From Sphagnum magellanicum (lineage: Eukaryota > Streptophyta > Sphagnopsida > Sphagnales > Sphagnaceae), in contig CM038916.1 in the NCBI GenBank assembly GCA_021904315.1, positions 4,278,001 to 4,342,000 of the forward strand: 64,000 nucleotides of DNA, in the 5' to 3' direction. This document shows positions 59,101-64,000 of this stretch, one piece after another (the first letter of the stretch is position 1; each line of letters opens with the position of its first letter). A model generated the notes under the pieces. It was not told the DNA's origin, made no database searches, and saw nothing but the letters and a program-made list of their open reading frames with translations. The position numbers were made by a program, and so were the translations under genes.

Positions 59101-59728
59101 ATGTGCATGCATGTTGGGATTTATTGTAGGGTATTACAAAAAATACGCACATGGGTACCAACTCGAGCACTTGCATATGCATTCAGCATGCGGTCAAGGT
59201 TCTTTGCCACAATAGCATCAATCCTCATGAATTCAGGATACAACAAGTTCACCGCATCTGCCACCTGTACTAAGGAAAAAAACATCAAAGCACAACAATC
59301 AGGAGTGATGATTCTAAACCCTTCCCACTCCCTGGCATCCTGAGAGGGAGGAGAAAATCAAGCACAAAACCAATCAGTGATTGCTCCCCACCCCTTACTT
59401 GCATCTTCAGAAGGAGGGCCTCATCATGATGATGATACCACTTTCTCCACTGCAGCATCATCTCTAACTCTCTGCCACAAACATGGAGAGAGAGAGAGAG
59501 ACATACACACACACATACACACAGGGAGGGGGATGGTTGACGTACTTGGGGACAGAAATGAGAGTCATTGACTACAGGAAGAGGTTCCACACTCTGCATC
59601 TGCGCTCTCCTGCACACTCGGCGTGTTGGCACATTGCAGGTGAGTATAGATGCAGGCTGCGAGGAGGAGGCCGGAGGCAGAAGAAGGTCCTTGGTACAGA
59701 TCCCGGCCATCATCATCATCATCGCCAT
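56184..59728 (-). CDS. YnbB / 'aluminium resistance'-type PLP lyase, 12 exons
   Basis: Exons in order: 59728-59546, 59264-59151, 58840-58730, 58556-58494, 58331-58218, 58046-57897, 57773-57696, 57468-57247, 57098-57012, 56879-56760, 56475-56383 and 56252-56184. All are phase 0, giving 467 residues plus stop. Residues 1-60 are Met/Ser/Arg-rich and look like an organelle transit peptide. The rest follows the PF06838 (methionine gamma-lyase-like, bacterial YnbB) fold-type I PLP enzymes. Visible blocks are HFGGSTGCGHNDAGGRE (100-116), FFSGTHAIACALY (137-149), PYDTLEEVIGLRGSPNHGS (165-183), FIQRSCGYSWRKSLT and VVVVDNCYGEFVE (252-264; D256 probably pairs with the pyridine nitrogen). GADLMAGSLIKNPGG follows (272-286; K282 is the likely PLP lysine), then DGTFVDGSTSELSCDGPLR and GGTHWTHWALALE. 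Bacterial relatives are about 410-430 residues. The sixth intron starts with GC. The substrate is unknown; C-S lyase activity is inferred. Confidence 0.88.
59465..59530. repeat. GA / CA microsatellite in first intron
   Basis: A GA run (about 59485-59500) is followed by ACACAC/ATACACAC repeats up to about 59522, inside intron 1 of the minus-strand PLP-lyase gene. These give the poly-Val-Cys and Ser-Leu shadow frame. Confidence 0.8.
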
Positions 59729-59890
59729 TCCTTCTCCTGTTCTTGTTCTTCTTCTTCACCGTCGTGTGAGTCCTTCTGAGTGTATGCACTCTTTTGCTGG
59801 TGGTGGTAGTTGCTGGAAATTCAAGCAAGTAAGAGAGTTAGGGTTTCTGCTGCCTGCTGCTGGTCGAGGAATAGTAAATGTTCAAAAGTG
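59729..59890 (-). promoter_or_regulatory. 5' leader/promoter of PLP-lyase gene
   Basis: CT/GA-skewed sequence immediately upstream of the minus-strand ATG at 59728. It includes the ATC triplet run that continues into the poly-Met N terminus. No clear TATA box is placed. It might also drive transcription to the right, but no plus-strand gene is recognised there. Confidence 0.35.
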
Positions 59891-59974
59891 TTTTCTGATT
59901 TTCTTCTTCTTCTACGAGTGGGTTGTTGTTGTTCAAAATTCTTCAGGGTTTTGTGTAAGGGTTCAAGGTTTAAG

Positions 59975-60625
59975 ATTCTTCTTCTTCTACGAGTGGGTTG
60001 TCACTATTGTTCAGAATTTGTGTTTGAGATGTTAAAGGAATATGAATCTGCTGCAAACAAAGGGGCAGGACATGCATGCTCCAAAGAATGCAATTCTTGA
60101 GGGGGAGTGGGATATGGATGCTGCCAAGGTTTTTCTCTTCAAATGGGTAAATCCTAAACCCTAAACCATCCTCTCCCTTCAAATGCTTCTTCTTTCTGAA
60201 TCATTTTCTCCTTCACCACCTGTTCATCTCTTCTCTTCATACTCGTTGGTAGGTACTCTCCTGTTTCTTTCCCATGCCTCTGTCACACAAGAATTGGGTG
60301 ACAAACGAAATTGACTCAGAAGAGGATTTTTCTGCAGTTGTTCTTCTACTAGTGAGTTGTTGTTCAGAGTTGTGTTTGGGTTGTTCAGAATTGTGTTTGA
60401 GCTGCTGCTGAAGGAATACAAATCTATAACATACAAGACAGGATGCATGCTCCAAAGAAATTCTTGTTTGGAGTGGGAGATGTATGCTGGTTGTCTTATA
60501 CACCAAGATTTCTCTTCCATTTCAAATGGGTACTTTCCTCCTCTCCCTCTAATGCTGTCTGACTCTTTTTTCCCTTCACCTGTTCATCTCTTTTTGTTCA
60601 TGGTACTACTCTCCTACCTTTGTCT
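59975..60625. repeat. diverged ~360-bp tandem duplication
   Basis: Unit 1 (59975-60265) and unit 2 (60335-60625) share an ordered set of blocks. These are TTCTTCTACGAGTGGGTTGT or its variant, CAGAATT-TGTGTTTGAG, GGACATGCATGCTCCAAAGAA or GGATGCATGCTCCAAAGAA, GGAGTGGGA-ATG-ATGCTG, TCTCTTC...CAAATGGGTA, and CACCTGTTCATCTCT...TACTCTCCT. A third copy of only the first block lies at about 59895-59930. Confidence 0.7.
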
Positions 60626-63600
60626 TCAAGACTTACCACCACTTTTCTTGCTTCAATTCTCATCTTTTTTCATGTTCATGAGCCCTCTCTCATTTTGATG
60701 GCCTCTTCTTTTGCTTCAATTCTCCATTAGAACTTTAACCCTGAACTCCATAGATAGGGTTCCAGATAGAAGATGTTAATAAACCATTACTACCATCCAA
60801 TTTCTATCAAAGAACTGTTAGGCCTATTAACAATTGTCAAGCTACATGTGGTGGCACAAGCAAAGCAGGCATGTGAGTGTCAAGCAGGCATGAGTGTGTG
60901 TGCTGCCAATCCCCCAAGGCTTCTTCACACTGATGAATCTGTTTGTTTTGCCCAGCTTTACACACATGCCCTTTTGGTAGGTACCTCCTGCAAAAGTCAA
61001 GATTCTCTTCTGCATTTGTGTGTAAATCAGAGCTGAAGACAGAGGTCCCCATCTCCCAATTGGAAGAAGCTTTGTGTGCCAGATGCAGAATTGGATTCCA
61101 TGAAAGTCTCCTTTTGTCAGATTAGGGCAACAGATCAGAAAGCCTATTTCATGATAAAATTGTTGATTTTATGCATGCATGCATGTATGTATATCAGGTA
61201 CAAGTTCTTTCTTGGCCAGCGTGATTGAGAAGATGGAGCAATGTGGAATGAAAGCTGGACAACCGATAAACAAAATTCCAATGTGAATTCCAGAGCTCAT
61301 GAAAGGCAAATAATGTTGTTTGTCCTTGAGAGGCACTTGGAGCAAAAACACGAGCACCAGATGCACTCTCTGGGGCAGCTCTGCTTTGCTCCTGAAGCAT
61401 GGAATCATGCACAATTGTCAAGGTGTGTGCTTCCTGACAATAGAGTTGATCACCCACTGTGCATGTTTGTGATTTCATTGCAAAATCTGTATAATAAAAC
61501 TGAATGGTGTCTGTCTGTCTGTCTAAAGCCTTATACTTACCTACAAACATACCCAAGTTCCCCTCTATGTAGCTACTTATAAACTACCCCTTCCCTCTTA
61601 CACACCTACTCTGTCCCTCCTCACCTCCTTGGCAAAAGAGTGGAGTGGGTGGACAAATACCCATCCTTAGCTTGTCTATGGACTAGGTACCTGGTGAGAG
61701 CTGCCGGGTTACCGTGTATAATCGAGCTGTGGCGGTGGTGAGATTATGTGTGCCAACCTGGCTGCTCAAGCTGGTTACTGGACATAACTGGGTGGAGACA
61801 GGGCACTGAGTGCAGACATTCAGCCCTGTGAGTGGGCATAGTAGAAATCGTGGCCAATAGCAGTGCAATCTGCAGGTGCGTTATGTCTTCTAAACTTGCG
61901 TCCTCTTGGTCAGTAGGAATGTGATGAGCCCTTTGTTGACTGGTTATGTAATAAAAACTTGGGTTTCACACTGCTTTGCACTACCAGTGACAATCAAACT
62001 GACATAAGGTTGGAATATTAATATACCCATCCCTAGCTTCTATGTAATAAGAATAATGTTTCCTGGAAGTATGAAACCTTCATACCTCTCTACAAACCTA
62101 CCCCTTCCCTGTTACAAACCTATACCCATCCTCTAGTTTGTTACTACAATTTCAACAGCAACTTTGATGAACAAATCTGAAAGTTAGTAAACCGTATAAG
62201 ACCATGCATGATCAAGCCTAGAGGAATTTGTACAAGTGTTTTACGCATGCAAGAAATCTATGATTTCAGCATGGTAGACAACCATGAGTGAAATAAATTC
62301 AGCACACAACAAAGGTGCTACAATGATATGTGAGGGTATACATTTTCCCTATCTACTGCCTTCAAACTTGTAGCATCACTCCACACTATTTATGGTTTTG
62401 ACAATACTTGGTTTTGTTGGGTCATGGCATTAGGCACGAAGGACAATGCATTCACTTGGGCCTAGAGCATTGTAATGCTAGACAAAACAATGAATTAAAC
62501 TAGATTTTAAACACTTGGAAAAAGTTGCGATTGTTTGATTTTTAAAATGGTGGATTTTGAACTAAACTATAATTCTTGTGTAAAGTTATCAAGAGTTACT
62601 ATTTGGACTTTGATGGTTTGTATATGTTTTGGAAATGCATTCTCAATGAGTATTAGTTAGAGCCTTTTAGAGCCTTCTAAGCATGACTCCAGTCTCCTAG
62701 TGACACAAGTGATCAATCTATATTTCTTTGACATCATGCTATTGTATCTTAGAGGACATTTCAATTGTACACAACAAATTCCTTAAAAGAAAACATGGGC
62801 TTTGTGCCAAGTGCCCATGGATGTGACAAATGTTTCCAATTTGATTTGAAGTTATCATGAGAACTAACAAGTTGGGTTTCTTCTTTTTATTGTAAATATA
62901 CAATGGGTAATCATCAAGCACAAAGTGCTTAGTAGTTTAGAAAAAGTTTAAATGGCCAAAACTTAAAGCTCTCGAAGTAAGAGAAAGGAGGCAAATGATT
63001 TGGTACTTAATTTGTCTCAAAGATATATACAAATTAATTTGTTAGATGACTCATTTTATTTCCTACTTGTGAATTTTTTGGTTTAGTTGCAATTTTAATG
63101 CTTTGGTAAATGATATAAAGTGTTATATGCCTATGTATTATAAATAATGTAATCCAAAGTTATAATTATAGTTTAGAACCAAATGATCATAAAGCAAATA
63201 TCAATTTATGGCTCTCATGCATTTTACACCTCTACCTTCCATGTTTTGAAAAATAAAATTCTCATGTGATTTGCTGAATAATCTTAGGTAGTTCCATAGT
63301 TCCCATGGATCTCCATATTGTTCTCAATACGTTCACTTTTAACCCCATATTCTTTATGAAGAGGCCATGCAAAATATATTTTTGGGCGTGTTGAGAGTTT
63401 TAAGACTTTTTATAAGGGGTTTGTGTTCAAAGCATGGCAATATATATTTTTTTCTTTTGGTTTTTGGGGGTGATGAGCCAATCAACAAGGCCCATTTCTT
63501 TTAAAAAAAAAAAAAAAAAAACAACATTTCAGCTTTGGGTGCACCCACAACTAATTGAATAGAAAATCACACCACGTGGCTTGTTTACATTCATGATGCT

Positions 63601-64000
63601 TTTGCCCCGGTGCTTTAAGATGTGTAAAGCCTCTAGGGGTGGTGGGATGCATTCCCAAAATGCCCGACATTCCCCAAATGCGATGCTCGACTTGACTTAT
63701 AACCCTTGTGGGAGGCCCCTTACTCTAAGAAGGCTTGCACCATGGGGGTTCACTTCTTCACAAAGGATTTCATTTCATTTCTTCCCCCAAGAAAAGCCAA
63801 AAATAAGGTGCACCATTTAAGGTGAACAATTATCATGTTCCAAAAGAACACCAAATTTACAACATATGACACCCACAATTTATTTGAAAGTTGGGCTCTC
63901 CAATTATGGGATAGCATGATCAAAGTGCACATGATGCATATTGACTTGTATCTAGTGGAACTTGGTCGGTTATGGCTAAAATCTCTTCCTCGTTCTTTAT
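60626..64000. other. intergenic DNA, no gene supported
   Basis: 60626-61900 is moderately GC-rich with many short frames but none has a recognised domain. About 61540-61680 and 62035-62140 share CCCATCC-TAGCTT-CTATG and ACAAACCTACCCCTTCCCT-like blocks and look like diverged copies of one repeat. From 62200 on the sequence is AT-rich and CpG-poor with an A run at 63504-63521. Confidence 0.45.

Noticed and set aside
61199-61276. Possible C-terminal exon reading SFLASVIEKMEQCGMKAG after a TATCAG acceptor
   Set aside because: Looks protein-like but no upstream exon in phase was found and the family is unknown; it could be chance.
61690-61870. GC-richer block that might be a structured RNA
   Set aside because: No match to the tRNA, snRNA, SRP RNA or snoRNA features I know, and no clear terminal stem.
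1-64000. CRISPR arrays, bacterial operons or phage-like systems
   Set aside because: The tandem repeats present lack CRISPR repeat-spacer structure and the genes are spliced plant genes.

Overview
This window is nuclear DNA from a land plant. The evidence is spliced genes with GT-AG introns (and one GC-AG intron), plant-only protein families (GIL1/DUF641-like, SCAB-like, plant O-fucosyltransferase), a broken gene for a chloroplast ribosomal protein, and TTTAGGG-type repeats. Large AT-rich, CpG-poor stretches are filled with decayed transposons. Lineage cannot be fixed from sequence alone. A PF06838-type PLP enzyme together with the heavy decayed repeat load makes me lean towards a spore-bearing plant (fern, lycophyte or bryophyte), but that is inference.

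Layout. 1-900: AT-rich repeats and a tRNA-like SINE remnant. 1603-3054 (+): intronless GIL1/IRKI-like DUF641 gene. 4999-7952 (-): two-exon gene for a small single-pass membrane protein, with a CpG-rich upstream zone to about 9290. 9291-24000: about 15 kb with no recognisable gene but several local repeat arrays, including a ten-unit minisatellite with a three-unit higher-order pattern at 15602-15983. 24430-24853 (+): plastid ribosomal protein bS21c gene with a frameshift and a stop. 26093-27159: SCAB-like exons lying on opposite strands. 27465-28056 (-): small two-exon coiled-coil protein gene with four 21-bp repeats. 30500-31930: telomere-like TTTAGGG-rich satellite. 32311-33887 and 34271-39919: two CACTA-like DNA transposons, both with matching 3-bp target duplications. 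The larger one carries a broken FCP1-like phosphatase and a DUF8039-like fragment. 40000-45400: AT-rich DNA with homopolymers, CCCTAAA repeats and G-runs. 45600-54427 (+): O-fucosyltransferase-family gene with 12 coding exons (579 aa). 56184-59728 (-): 12-exon gene for a YnbB/'aluminium resistance'-type PLP lyase (467 aa, likely organelle-targeted). 59729-64000: shared upstream region, a tandem duplication, then nothing recognised.

The genes do not form a pathway. The live ones look like ordinary housekeeping or signalling plant genes set in methylation-eroded repeat DNA. The O-fucosyltransferase and PLP-lyase genes are convergent, with stops about 1.75 kb apart. Splice junctions were worked out by hand from reading-frame continuity and GT/AG signals. 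All family assignments come from recognising motifs, not from database searches.
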